A DNA stretch of 59,562 nucleotides from Chromobacterium sinusclupearum (GCF_002902845.1 NZ_PPTF01000026.1:1-59562), one strand, 5' to 3'; counted from the stretch's first letter, positions 12,101 through 20,827 are shown. The notes: generated from the letters alone by a model not told the origin. Numbers and translations: made by a program.

Positions 12101-12587
12101 GTATATCCTTTCAGGCCGGATGATGCCGGCGTCACTTATAGCCAGATTTCGTGGCGGTTATACGGCGCCTTTGGGCCGTAAATCATCGGCACTAACCTGG
12201 CAAGCGGCGAACAGCGGTCCAGTCGAAAGCGACATTATTGCTTGGACGAAGCCTGGAAAGGGTCAGGGACGATGAAAACACACTCGGGCAGAGGCGTGGT
12301 GTGGGTTTGCCCGGTGAAAATGCAAGAGAGCGGACTATACGGTAAATATTGCCCCGTGGCAATAGTTTTTCGCAGTTTGCAAGGATAAGTGTTTGATTGT
12401 GTATGGCTTGGTTTCCCGCTTTCGTGAAAAAACGGCAGCTTCGGCCGAAGGCGGGCGTTCTATGGGGCATCGGCCGCTGTGAGGCGGTGCCGCCTGAGTC
12501 AATCTCAAGGCGGCGAGCGCCGGCTTGGGCGAGGGGGGCGCCGTTTGCTACAATGCCGCCTTTTTTGTTTCGCAAGGAATCATGGGA
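12101..12587. promoter_or_regulatory. 487-bp intergenic region with divergent promoters
   Basis: No gene is supported here. For the plus-strand gene, TTGGGC (12525-12530) and TACAAT (12549-12554) are 18 bp apart and form a fair sigma-70 promoter. On the minus strand, TATAAG- and TATAAC-like hexamers near 12135-12175 could serve the helicase. A short GCCGG/CCGGC hairpin lies in the helicase leader just before the ribosome-binding site. Other dyads are the 12-bp palindrome at 12439-12450 and the 6-bp dyad at 12482-12495. The function of the middle 250 bp is unknown. Confidence 0.5.
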
Positions 12588-13415
12588 ATGCAATACGCTG
12601 TGCAGCGCTACGCCGCCACCCGGCCCTGGGCCAGACGGATCGCCCAGCTTTACGCGCAGGCCATTCAGGCCGCCGAGGCCAGGGCGCAGATGAAGGATGT
12701 GATCAAGCGGGAGCTGGAGCGGGCGGCGCAGGTATTCGACATTCCCCAGTCGGCCATCGTGACTGAATTGGCATTGGCGGAAGCGTGGGGGCATTTCGCG
12801 CGCCATGGGCGCGTAGTGTCGCATCTGGACGCGTCGTTGGCCGACGCGTTGGCGCATACCCGCCAGCCAGGCAACCTGCCGGATACGCTCAGCCTGCCAG
12901 CCGATGCTTTCTTTCTGCATGTGCCGTGCGAGGGCGGCGCTTTCATCACGCATCAGCCGGAGCGGCGCGCCCTGTTGCTGACTTTGGTGCGGATGGGTTT
13001 TGCGCCGGATGGCGTCAACTGGCTGCAGGCGGCGGATCAGGTTGAGTTGGTGCGGGTGGAGTATCCGGGCGAGTTGGCCCCGCAACTGAAGGAAGTGGCG
13101 GCCGAGTGGAATGGCTTGTTGGCCTCGGTGTTGAATGGTCTGGCGATGATGACCCAACCCAGGCTGAAGCTGGTTCGGGAGTGGGAATCGGCGGCGCCGT
13201 CGGAATGGGTGGCGGCGGTTGCGCATCCTAGCTGCGCCAAGACCCGGCAGAAGGCGCGCGGCCAGTTATTGAAGGCGGGGTTCGGCGAGATTACCTTCTG
13301 CCGCGTCGAGGATTTGCCGGCTCAGGCGGCGTATGGGGCGCAAGGTTATTGGCGCCGACAGTCTTTTGGCGAGGACAAGGCGCATTCGCGCCTGGTGTGG
13401 GTGGCGCCGCGCTAG
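12588..13415 (+). CDS. Orphan protein, possibly AcrVA2-like
   Basis: A 275-residue soluble protein. AAGGA at 12574-12578 favours the ATG at 12588; an ATG at 12582 is possible. Visible text in order: an Ala/Arg-rich helical N-terminus, LPDTLSLPADAFFLHVP (about 95-115), a middle segment WNGLLASVLNGLAMMTQPRL, and a C-terminal GYWRRQSFGEDKAHSRLVWV. The same order (LP-x-Phe-hydrophobic strand, LL-x-LL-x-L before a Pro, then a GHW/GYW-x-RVRW end) is what I recall from AcrVA2, the Cas12a anti-CRISPR, and its many chromosomal and plasmid relatives. This is pattern memory, not an alignment. No CRISPR or cas gene is in the window, and the gene has its own promoter. If the family call is wrong, it is a conserved hypothetical. 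Confidence 0.45.
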   Translation: MQYAVQRYAATRPWARRIAQLYAQAIQAAEARAQMKDVIKRELERAAQVFDIPQSAIVTELALAEAWGHFARHGRVVSHLDASLADALAHTRQPGNLPDTLSLPADAFFLHVPCEGGAFITHQPERRALLLTLVRMGFAPDGVNWLQAADQVELVRVEYPGELAPQLKEVAAEWNGLLASVLNGLAMMTQPRLKLVREWESAAPSEWVAAVAHPSCAKTRQKARGQLLKAGFGEITFCRVEDLPAQAAYGAQGYWRRQSFGEDKAHSRLVWVAPR

Positions 13416-13419
13416 TGCT

Positions 13420-13459
13420 GGTTGGCGTTTGCGGGCGATCCGCGCTGCAAGCGTCAACC
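13420..13459. terminator. Hairpin between convergent genes
   Basis: 13420-13432 pairs with 13447-13459 over 13 bp on the plus-strand RNA, counting two G-U pairs, with a 14-base loop. It lies between the stop codons of two convergent genes. No T-run follows, so it may act as a weak terminator or an end-protecting stem. Confidence 0.4.
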
Positions 13460-13463
13460 GTTC

Positions 13464-14261
13464 CTAATATTCATTGAGCAGGCGGCGGACCAGTTCGCGC
13501 ATCTGCTCGATATCGAATGGTTTCTCGCAGCAGGCGGCGATGCCGGCATCTTCCAGATCCTCCTGGCTGGCGGGTTCGTTCTGGCTGGTGATCATCAATA
13601 CCGGGGTGCCTGGTTGCAGCTGGCTGTCGCGAACGTAGCGGGCGAAGTCCAGGCCGTCCATGCCGGGCATGTGGAAGTCGGTGATGATCAGTTTGAACGG
13701 CTCCTGCTCCAGGTATGGTATGGCGGTTTCTGCGCTGGCGGCTTCGCAGAAGTGTTCGAAGCCCAGCTTCTCCATCACTTGGCGGATGTGGTGGCGCGAG
13801 GTCTGGCTGTCGTCGACGATCAGCACGCTCATCAGCGCCATGTCCGCATCGACTTCCGCGCCCAGGGTGGCGCAGTTGATGAAGCTCATGACGCTTTGCA
13901 TCGCTTGGGCTAGCTGAGGGCCATCGAAAGGCTTGGGCAGGATCGCCAGGCTGCCGGCCTGGCGTATGGTTTCCAGGCGCTCCGGGTTGGTTTCGCTGCT
14001 AATCAGTATGAAGGGCAGGTCATAGAGGTCCGAGCTGCCGCGCAGTGTCTGGACCAGATCGCTGCCTGTCATGTCCGGCAGGTGATAGGCGCTGATCACC
14101 AGATTGGGACGGCGTTCCCTGGCCTGGCTGATCAGTTCCTCTCCCGTCGCGTGCACTTCAACTTGGCGCGCTCCCAGCTCTTCCAATGCCTTGGTGATGA
14201 TTTGGGCTTGTACCGGCGATGGTTCCGCCAGCGTGATCAACAATTCTTCCAGGGCCAGCAT
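13464..14261 (-). CDS. Tandem receiver-domain protein with degenerate first receiver
   Basis: A 265-residue protein of two CheY-like receivers and no output domain. The start at 14261 has GGGAG seven bases upstream; longer in-frame starts lack this. The second receiver (about 143-265) is canonical: acidic pair Asp150-Asp151, phospho-acceptor Asp195 in ITDFHMPGMDG, Thr225 and Lys247. The first (about 1-125) keeps the fold and Lys110 (LPKPF). Its acceptor position is Ala58 (NLVISAYHLPDMTG), and the acidic pair is replaced by Ala-Glu. It thus cannot be phosphorylated in the usual way and probably acts as a binding or regulatory module. It diverges from the flagellar operon, which suggests a motility or chemotaxis role (inference). 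Confidence 0.88.
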   Translation of the reverse strand: MLALEELLITLAEPSPVQAQIITKALEELGARQVEVHATGEELISQARERRPNLVISAYHLPDMTGSDLVQTLRGSSDLYDLPFILISSETNPERLETIRQAGSLAILPKPFDGPQLAQAMQSVMSFINCATLGAEVDADMALMSVLIVDDSQTSRHHIRQVMEKLGFEHFCEAASAETAIPYLEQEPFKLIITDFHMPGMDGLDFARYVRDSQLQPGTPVLMITSQNEPASQEDLEDAGIAACCEKPFDIEQMRELVRRLLNEY

Positions 14262-14353
14262 GGTCCACTCCCACTTTTCCCTGACTACATTATTGACGGT
14301 TTTGGCACGATTTGGCGCGGTGGGCAAGCAAAATCCTTGCATGAACCCCTGAA

Positions 14354-14415
14354 TTTGCCGTTAAGGCGGATGAGCGGCAAGTTTTGCCGCTGTGAAACGA
14401 CACAAGTTTGCCGTT
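14354..14415 (+). promoter_or_regulatory. Three TTTGCCG direct repeats upstream of flgB
   Basis: TTTGCCG(T/C)T occurs at 14354-14362, 14383-14391 and 14407-14415. The middle copy is part of a perfect 8-bp dyad (14373-14380 / 14384-14391). They lie about 50-110 bp upstream of the sigma-54-like promoter, the normal distance for an enhancer-binding activator such as FlrC/FleQ/FleR. The activator identity is inferred. Confidence 0.5.
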
Positions 14416-14462
14416 TTGCGATCCATTCTTTGTAATCAATGGCTTGGCTGGATGATTTTTCC

Positions 14463-14479
14463 TGGCACGGTTCGTGCTT
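14463..14479 (+). promoter_or_regulatory. Sigma-54 promoter of the flagellar operon
   Basis: TGGCACGGTTCGTGCTT has the invariant GG and GC exactly 10 bases apart and matches the TGGCACG-N4-TTGC consensus except for one base of the -12 element. The predicted transcript starts near 14490, just before the flgB ribosome-binding site. Confidence 0.8.
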
Positions 14480-14507
14480 AATGGTTGCCGTCAGTCAGGA
14501 GACGTTC

Positions 14508-14921
14508 ATGTTAGACAAGATTGCCCACTATTTCGATTTCCAGCAGCGCGCGCTGAATCTGCAGGCCTATCGGGCCGAAGTGATAGGCAGCAATGTGGCC
14601 AATGCGGAAACGCCGTATTACAAGGCGGTGGACTTCAATTTCAAGGCAGCCTTGCAGGCGCAGACGGAGCAGCAGGGGCGCTTGTCCTTGGCGGTGACCG
14701 ATCCGCGCCATATCGCCAGCGCGCCGGAAGACTCGGCTGCGGTGCCGCTGCAGTATCGCAGCGCCGTGCAGCCTAGCCTGGACGGCAATACGGTGGACAT
14801 GGATGTCGAGCGCGGCGCGTTTGCCGACAATGCCTTGCAGTATCAGACGACGCTGGCGTTTTTGAATAAGCGGATCGGCGGACTGAATGCTGCGATCCAG
14901 GGTAACGGCACGGGAGGTTAG
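14508..14921 (+). CDS. flgB: Flagellar proximal rod protein FlgB
   Basis: Proximal rod subunit exported by the flagellar type III system, 137 residues. The ATG at 14508 (MLDKIAHYFDFQQRALNLQ) follows CAGGAG and matches the family opening; the frame is open 23 codons further upstream but without support. The rod signature region AYRAEVIGSNVANAETPYYK is at about 20-40. It is the first gene of the operon under the sigma-54-like promoter. flgA and flgM, which often sit just upstream in other bacteria, are not here. Confidence 0.95.
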   Translation: MLDKIAHYFDFQQRALNLQAYRAEVIGSNVANAETPYYKAVDFNFKAALQAQTEQQGRLSLAVTDPRHIASAPEDSAAVPLQYRSAVQPSLDGNTVDMDVERGAFADNALQYQTTLAFLNKRIGGLNAAIQGNGTGG

Positions 14922-14927
14922 GCTTAA

Positions 14928-15338
14928 ATGTCCTTGTCGAATCTGTTCAATATTTCCGGGTCGGCGCTGTCGGCGCAGTCGATGCGGCTTAATGTGGTGG
15001 CGAGCAACCTCGCCAACGCGGAAAGCGCAACCAGTTCCACCGGGCAGCCGTACAAGGGACGCCATGTGGTGTTCACGGCGGTGCCGGTGGATAGCGCGCA
15101 GCCCCACGTCGCCGGCGTGCGCGTCACCTCCGTGGTGGAAGACCAGACGCCGCCGCGTCTGAAGTATGAGCCGGGCAATCCGCTGGCCGATGAACGCGGC
15201 TACGTGACGATGCCAAATGTGAATGTGGTGGAGGAGATGGCGGACATGATCGCCGCCTCCCGCGCGTATCAAAACAATGTCGAAATGATGAACACAGCCA
15301 AGACCTTGCTGCAGAAGACCTTGCAGCTTGGCCAGTAA
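14928..15338 (+). CDS. flgC: Flagellar proximal rod protein FlgC
   Basis: Rod subunit of 136 residues. The N-terminal SALSAQSMRLNVVASNLANA motif is the flagellar rod/hook signature. The C-terminus reads VNVVEEMADMIAASRAYQ and NVEMMNTAKTLLQKTLQLG, the paired helix that packs in the rod. It starts 6 bases after flgB, so the two are probably translationally linked. Confidence 0.97.
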   Translation: MSLSNLFNISGSALSAQSMRLNVVASNLANAESATSSTGQPYKGRHVVFTAVPVDSAQPHVAGVRVTSVVEDQTPPRLKYEPGNPLADERGYVTMPNVNVVEEMADMIAASRAYQNNVEMMNTAKTLLQKTLQLGQ

Positions 15339-15358
15339 GCTTTTCCAGGGAGATGGCC

Positions 15359-16078
15359 ATGGCCACTAGCGGCAGCTTCAACTACGGCAATTTGAACAAC
15401 CAGCCGGCGCCGGGCGCTACCAGCATTCAGGCGGCCAACGGTTCGGCCGGCGGCAACGCGCAGTCGGCAAGCAGCGCGCAAAGCATGCAGAGTAATTTTC
15501 TGACCTTGCTGACCGCCCAGCTGAATGCCCAAGATCCGCTGAATCCGATGGACAACAGCCAGATCACCAGCCAGATGGCGCAGATCAGCCAGGTGGCCGG
15601 CATCCAGTCGCTGAATCAGACCATGCAGCAACTGGTGAATGCCCAAAGCGCCAATCAGTCGATGATGGCGGCCAGCATGATAGGCAAGAACGTGCTGGTG
15701 GCGGGTAGTAGCTTGCAGACGCCGGCTGCAGGGCAGACGACGCAGGGCGGCGTGATGCTGAATGGTCCGGCCTCGTCGGTGCAGATCAATGTGTTGGACA
15801 AGAACGGCAACGTGGTGGCGACCCAGTCGATTGCCAGTCCGGTGAAAGGGATGAATACCTTCACTTGGGACGGCACCGACGGCAACGGCAATGCCCTGCC
15901 CAAGGGCAATTACACCTTCCAAGCCAAGGTCAATCAGGCCAGCGCAGGCGGCACGACCGCGGCGACTGCGTACAACACGCAGCAGGTTCAGGCCGTATCG
16001 TGGGTGAATGGCGCGCCGATGCTGGTGCTGCCGGGCAATGCGCAGGTTTCGTTGTCCAGCGTGGCGCAAATGTCCTGA
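15359..16078 (+). CDS. flgD: Flagellar hook cap / scaffolding protein FlgD
   Basis: Caps the growing hook and directs FlgE assembly; lost from the finished flagellum. 239 residues from the ATG at 15359, which sits six bases from AGGGAG; the ATG at 15353 is too close to it. The conserved N-terminal segment NFLTLLTAQLNAQDPLNPMD is followed by NSQITSQMAQISQVAGIQSLNQ. The C-terminal FlgD Ig-like/Tudor part reads FTWDGTDGNGNALPKGNYTF. Confidence 0.96.
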   Translation: MATSGSFNYGNLNNQPAPGATSIQAANGSAGGNAQSASSAQSMQSNFLTLLTAQLNAQDPLNPMDNSQITSQMAQISQVAGIQSLNQTMQQLVNAQSANQSMMAASMIGKNVLVAGSSLQTPAAGQTTQGGVMLNGPASSVQINVLDKNGNVVATQSIASPVKGMNTFTWDGTDGNGNALPKGNYTFQAKVNQASAGGTTAATAYNTQQVQAVSWVNGAPMLVLPGNAQVSLSSVAQMS

Positions 16079-16123
16079 TTCGCCGCCCTGCGGTGACATG
16101 GTTAGAGTTCAAGGAGTACGAAA

Positions 16124-17395
16124 ATGGGTTTCCAGCAAGGTTTGAGCGGTCTGAACGCGGCATCGGTTCAGCTTGACACCATAGGCAACAACGTCGCCAA
16201 CGCCAGTACGGTGGGCTTCAAGAGTTCGCGTACCGAGTTTGGCGACTTGTACGGCCAGACTTTGTATGGCATCACCTCCACGACTCCCGGCATTGGCGTG
16301 CAGGTGCAAGGCATCACGCAGAACATGACCAATGGCAATATCGAGACCACGGGACGCAGCCTGGACCTGGCGATCAACAATAGCGGTTTCTTCATTGTCC
16401 AGACGCCTAACGGCAATCAGGCGTATACCCGCAATGGCGAGTTTCAGGTGAACAACCAGGGCTATATCGTCGGCACCTCGGGCAATTATCTGCAGGGCTG
16501 GACGGCAAATGCCGCGGGCGGGATTTCCTATGGTCCGGTGGGCAAGCTGCAACTGACCAATACATCGATTTCCCCGGTGCCGACTTCCAAGCTGTCCTTG
16601 GCGGTGCAATTGAATTCCAACAGCACGACGCCGACCGGCACCGGCATTCCGCCGTACAATAACCCTGCGGTGAGCACGTCGTACAACTGGAGCAATAACC
16701 AGACGGTTTACGACAGCCTCGGCAACTCCCATCAGATGGTGTTTTACTACACGCTTACCTCGCAGGCGGCAACGGGCAATACCTGGACGGTCAACGCCTA
16801 TGTCGACGGCAATCAGGTGACGTCGACCGGCACCTATCCGCTGACATTGGGCTACAACACCAATGGTTTGTTGTCTACCGTCAACGGCGCCGCGCCAGGC
16901 GCCGTGCCGCTGTCGTTCACCATTGCGCCGCCCAATGGCAGCTCCGCCTCGACATCGCAGACCGTCAACGTCAACTTCGCCAATTCCACGCAGATCGCCC
17001 AGCAATCGGCGACGTTGTCTGCCACTCAGGACGGCATCGCGCCCGGAACCTTGCAGAGCATCAATATCTCCAGCAACGGCACCATCCAGGCCAGCTTCTC
17101 GAATAGCCAGACCAAGACCATAGGCCAGGTGGCACTCGCCAACTTTGTGAATCAGCAAGGGCTGCAGGCGATGGGCGGCAACTTGTGGTCGGAAACGAAT
17201 AACTCCGGCACGCCGACCACCAACGTGCCTGGCACGGGCAATACTGGCACCTTGTCTGCGGGGCAGGTAGAGGACTCCAATGTCAACCTGACCAACGAGC
17301 TGGTGAATATGATCACTACGCAGCGCTACTATCAGGCCAATGCGCAGACGGTGAAGACGCAGGACACGCTGATTCAGACCCTGCTGAATATCTGA
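16124..17395 (+). CDS. flgE: Flagellar hook protein FlgE
   Basis: Main hook subunit, 423 residues. The N-terminus MGFQQGLSGLNAASVQLDTI plus GNNVANASTVGFKSSR is the rod/hook signature. The C-terminal domain ends SNVNLTNELVNMITTQRYYQ, then NAQTVKTQDTLIQTLLNI, the coiled-coil D0 helix. The Asn/Thr-rich middle forms the exposed D1/D2 domains. A clear AAGGAG lies seven bases upstream. Normal length. Confidence 0.97.
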   Translation: MGFQQGLSGLNAASVQLDTIGNNVANASTVGFKSSRTEFGDLYGQTLYGITSTTPGIGVQVQGITQNMTNGNIETTGRSLDLAINNSGFFIVQTPNGNQAYTRNGEFQVNNQGYIVGTSGNYLQGWTANAAGGISYGPVGKLQLTNTSISPVPTSKLSLAVQLNSNSTTPTGTGIPPYNNPAVSTSYNWSNNQTVYDSLGNSHQMVFYYTLTSQAATGNTWTVNAYVDGNQVTSTGTYPLTLGYNTNGLLSTVNGAAPGAVPLSFTIAPPNGSSASTSQTVNVNFANSTQIAQQSATLSATQDGIAPGTLQSINISSNGTIQASFSNSQTKTIGQVALANFVNQQGLQAMGGNLWSETNNSGTPTTNVPGTGNTGTLSAGQVEDSNVNLTNELVNMITTQRYYQANAQTVKTQDTLIQTLLNI

Positions 17396-17417
17396 TCGAC
17401 CCACTAGAGACTGAAGC

Positions 17418-18158
17418 ATGGATCGAGTGCTGTTTCTGGCCATGACCGGCGCCAAGCATGAAATGTGGCAACAGGCCACCACTTCAAACAACCTGGCCAA
17501 CGTCAACACCAATGGCTTCAAGGCCGATCTGGCGGCGTTTCGTGCGCTGCCGGTGCTGGGCGATGGCGCGCCCACCCGGACCTATGTGGTGGACAACACC
17601 ATCGGCTTCGATGCCAGCCAGGGCAGCTTGCAGCATACCGGCAATCCGTCCGACTTCGCCTTGGGTTCGCCGGGTTTCTTTGCCGTGCAGGGGCCGGATG
17701 GCCAAGAGGCGTATACCCGCGACGGCGGCTATGTGCTGGATCCCAATGGCCTGATGCGTACCCGCGCCGGCTTGATGATCATGGGCGATGGCGGCCCGAT
17801 CACCGTGCCCGCCGGCTCGCAGGTGCAGTTGGGCGCCGATGGATCGGTGCTGGCGATTCCGCAGTCCGGCACCAATCGCACGCCGCAACTGGTCGGCCAG
17901 ATCAAGATGGTCAATCCGGGGCCCAAGGACGTGTACAAGGGCGAGGATCGTTTGTTCCACGTCAACGGCGGGGGCACGCTGCCGGCCAGCGCCGATGTCA
18001 AGCTGGTGCCGGAAACGCTGGAGGCGTCCAACGTCAATTCGGTGGATGCGCTGGTGCAAATGATTTCGCACGGCCGGCAATATGAAATGAATATCAAGAT
18101 GATGCAGACCGCGCAACAAAACGATCAGCAGGCTGCGCAGTTGTTGTCGATGAGCTGA
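17418..18158 (+). CDS. flgF: Flagellar proximal rod protein FlgF
   Basis: Rod subunit of 246 residues. MDRVLFLAMTGAKHEMWQQA is followed by TSNNLANVNTNGFKADLAAF, the rod signature. The FlgF/G core contains QEAYTRDGGYVLDPNGLMRT. The C-terminal helix is VDALVQMISHGRQYEMNIKM. It is transcribed between flgE and flgG, the standard order. Confidence 0.97.
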   Translation: MDRVLFLAMTGAKHEMWQQATTSNNLANVNTNGFKADLAAFRALPVLGDGAPTRTYVVDNTIGFDASQGSLQHTGNPSDFALGSPGFFAVQGPDGQEAYTRDGGYVLDPNGLMRTRAGLMIMGDGGPITVPAGSQVQLGADGSVLAIPQSGTNRTPQLVGQIKMVNPGPKDVYKGEDRLFHVNGGGTLPASADVKLVPETLEASNVNSVDALVQMISHGRQYEMNIKMMQTAQQNDQQAAQLLSMS

Positions 18159-18194
18159 CGACAAGCAAACGAATAAAGAAATAGGTAAATCGCC

Positions 18195-18977
18195 ATGATG
18201 CGCGCACTGTATATCGCCAAAACCGGCATGGATGCCAGCCAGTTCCAACTGGATGTGGTGTCCAACAACCTGGCCAACGTCAATACCATAGGCTTCAAGC
18301 GCAGCCGGGGCATATTCGAGGATTTGTATTATCAGACGCTGCGCCAGCCCGGAGGGCAGCTGGCCAACGGCAATCTCTTGCCGTCCGGCCTGCAGGTCGG
18401 CACCGGCGCGGCGGCCGTCGCCACCACCCGCATTTTTGCCCAGGGCACGCCGCAGCAGACCGATCAGCCGCTGGATTTGCAGATCAATGGCGACGGTTTT
18501 TTCCGCATCCTGCAGGCGGACGGCACCACGGCCTATACCCGCAATGGCCAGTTTCAGCGCGATCCGAACGGCAATATCGTCAACATCGATGGCTTGCAGC
18601 TGAACCCGAACATCAATATTCCGGCCACCGCGCAACAAATCACGGTCTCGCCCGCAGGTGTGGTGCAGTACACGCTGGCCGGCGCCACGGCGCCGCAAAC
18701 CGCGGGCACAATCTTGCTGACCACCTTCATCAATCCGCAAGGCTTGCAGAGCCTGGGCAATAATCTGTATCTGCAGACCGCGGCGTCGGGCGATCCGCAG
18801 GACGGCAATCCCCAGACCGATGACCGCGGCACCATCCGCTCCGGTTTTCTGGAGTCGTCCAACGTCAATGTGACTGAGGAATTGGTCAATATGATCACCG
18901 CTCAGCGTTCTTATGAGATGAATTCGCGCGCGGTGACGACGGCGGATCAGATGCTGCAGAAACTGAGCAACTTGTAA
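18195..18977 (+). CDS. flgG: Flagellar distal rod protein FlgG
   Basis: Distal rod subunit, 260 residues, the usual length. It begins MMRALYIAKTGMDASQFQLD, then VVSNNLANVNTIGFKRSRG. The core has FFRILQADGTTAYTRNGQFQ, and the tail NVTEELVNMITAQRSYEMNS. The double Met start is typical of FlgG. Confidence 0.98.
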   Translation: MMRALYIAKTGMDASQFQLDVVSNNLANVNTIGFKRSRGIFEDLYYQTLRQPGGQLANGNLLPSGLQVGTGAAAVATTRIFAQGTPQQTDQPLDLQINGDGFFRILQADGTTAYTRNGQFQRDPNGNIVNIDGLQLNPNINIPATAQQITVSPAGVVQYTLAGATAPQTAGTILLTTFINPQGLQSLGNNLYLQTAASGDPQDGNPQTDDRGTIRSGFLESSNVNVTEELVNMITAQRSYEMNSRAVTTADQMLQKLSNL

Positions 18978-19023
18978 TACGGCTTGGCGGCGATGGGCCG
19001 CCTGTCGGGATGGGAGTAAGACC

Positions 19024-19707
19024 ATGAAGATCAAACTGGCGATGATGGCGACTGCCGTTATGGTATTGGCCGGTTGCGCAGTGCAGGAGCCGCAACTGGT
19101 GCAGGGGCCTACCACCGCGCGGCCGCAGCCTAAGCCAGTAGGCTTGCCGGCCAATGGCTCCATCTTCCAGGCGGCCAGCTATCGGCCGATCTTCCAGGAT
19201 GCAATGCCTATCCAGGTAGGGGATACGTTGCAGATCACCATCCAGGAAAACTCCTCGACCTCGCAGTCGGAGCAGACCACCGATACCCGGACCTCGTCCC
19301 TGACCTCCGGCATCAATGCCGGCCTCAAGATTCCTTTCTTGCCTTCCGGGCTGGCGAGCGGTCTGGGGGGCACCAGCTTCAACGGCACAGGCTCCGCCAA
19401 CAATACCGGCAAGGGCAATAGCCAGGTTGCTACCACTTTTGTCAGTTCGATCACCGTCACCGTCATCGATGTCTTGGCGAATGGCAATCTGGTGGTCAGC
19501 GGCGAGAAGCAGGTGAGGATCAACAGCGATACTGAGTCGATCCGCCTGTCCGGCGTGGTCAATCCGCGAGACGTGGCGCCGGATCGCACGATTTCATCGT
19601 TGAAGGTGGCGGACGCGCGCATCGAACAGCAAACCAAGGGCAACAACCGTCTTTACAATGAGCCGGGTTGGCTGACCAAGTTCTTCATGTCGTTGCTGCC
19701 CATTTGA
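19024..19707 (+). CDS. flgH: Flagellar L-ring lipoprotein FlgH
   Basis: Outer-membrane lipoprotein that forms the L ring around the rod, 227 residues. The lipobox VLAGC puts the lipidated cysteine at residue 18. Conserved parts are IQVGDTLQITIQENSSTSQS, LVVSGEKQVRINSDTESIRL and the end ADARIEQQTKGNNRLYNEPG. GGGAG lies before the ATG. Works with FlgI from the next gene. Confidence 0.97.
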   Translation: MKIKLAMMATAVMVLAGCAVQEPQLVQGPTTARPQPKPVGLPANGSIFQAASYRPIFQDAMPIQVGDTLQITIQENSSTSQSEQTTDTRTSSLTSGINAGLKIPFLPSGLASGLGGTSFNGTGSANNTGKGNSQVATTFVSSITVTVIDVLANGNLVVSGEKQVRINSDTESIRLSGVVNPRDVAPDRTISSLKVADARIEQQTKGNNRLYNEPGWLTKFFMSLLPI

Positions 19708-19729
19708 TGGCGGCAGCGGGAGTGGCGTA

Positions 19730-20827
19730 ATGAAAAGATGGATTGTCATGGCCAGCTTGTTGCTGGCCTCGCTGCCTGCCCTGTCCGCGCAGCGGCTGAA
19801 GGATATCGCCAATATCGGCGGCGTCCGTCCCAACCAATTGATCGGCTATGGTTTGGTGGTGGGCCTCGATGGCAGCGGCGACAAAGTCACCTCGTCGCCG
19901 TTCACCGGGCAAGCCATGATCAATATGCTGAATCAACTCGGCGTGCAAGTGCCGCCAGGCACCAAGATTGATCCGAAGAACGTGGCTGCGGTGTCCTTGA
20001 CCGCCACGCTGCCGCCGTTCGCCAAGCGGGGCCAGGCCCTGGACGTGACCGCTTCGTCGATAGGCGATGCCAAAAGCCTGCGCGGCGGCACTTTGCTGCT
20101 GTCGCCGCTGAAGGGCGCGGATGGCCAGATCTATGCGATGGCGCAGGGCAATGTGGTGGTGGGCGGCGCCGGAGCGTCGGCCGGCGGCAGCTCCACCCAG
20201 ATCAACCAGCTGAGCGTGGGCCGCATTCCAGCCGGCGCCACGGTGGAGCGCGAGGTGCAAACCGCGCTGGGCGACGGCGAGTTCATTCATCTGGAACTGC
20301 AGGATGCCGACTTCACCACGGCTAACCGCGCAGTTCAGGCCATCAACAAGGTGTTCGGCGCGGAAACCGCGCGCGCGGTCGATGGCCGGCTGATCGAGGT
20401 GCGGGCGCCGTTCGACAACAATCAGCGGGTGCAGTTTCTGGCGCGAATGGAAAATATTGCCGTCGACCCGGCAGATGTTTCCCCCCTGGTCATCATCAAT
20501 GCCCGCACCGGCTCCATCGTGATGAATCAGGCGGTGACGTTGGGCGCCTGCGCCGTCTCGCACGGCAATCTATCGGTCACCATCAATAATACGCCGCAAG
20601 TCAGCCAGCCCAATCCCTTGTCCGGCGGCAAGACTACTGTCACCAATCAGGCCGACATCACCATCAACAGCACCAGCGGCAAGGTGGTGGGTTTGAAGGG
20701 CGGCGCCAATCTGGCTCAGGTGGTCAATGCCTTGAATGCGCTGGGCGCGTCTCCACAGGATCTGATTTCCATTCTTCAGGCGATGAAGTCGGCCGGCTCG
20801 CTAAAGGCCGATCTGCAAATTATCTAA
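19730..20827 (+). CDS. flgI: Flagellar P-ring protein FlgI
   Basis: Periplasmic P-ring subunit, 365 residues, with a cleavable signal peptide (MKRWIVMASLLLASLPALSA). Conserved blocks are RLKDIANIGGVRPNQLIGYG and LVVGLDGSGDKVTSSPFTGQ. The C-terminus is VVNALNALGASPQDLISILQ with AMKSAGSLKADLQII. Complete and intact. Confidence 0.98.
   Translation: MKRWIVMASLLLASLPALSAQRLKDIANIGGVRPNQLIGYGLVVGLDGSGDKVTSSPFTGQAMINMLNQLGVQVPPGTKIDPKNVAAVSLTATLPPFAKRGQALDVTASSIGDAKSLRGGTLLLSPLKGADGQIYAMAQGNVVVGGAGASAGGSSTQINQLSVGRIPAGATVEREVQTALGDGEFIHLELQDADFTTANRAVQAINKVFGAETARAVDGRLIEVRAPFDNNQRVQFLARMENIAVDPADVSPLVIINARTGSIVMNQAVTLGACAVSHGNLSVTINNTPQVSQPNPLSGGKTTVTNQADITINSTSGKVVGLKGGANLAQVVNALNALGASPQDLISILQAMKSAGSLKADLQII

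Noticed and set aside
14303..14318. Second sigma-54-like site TGGCACGATTTGGCGC upstream of flgB
   Set aside because: GG and GC are 9 or 11 bases apart, not 10, and the site is far from the start codon.
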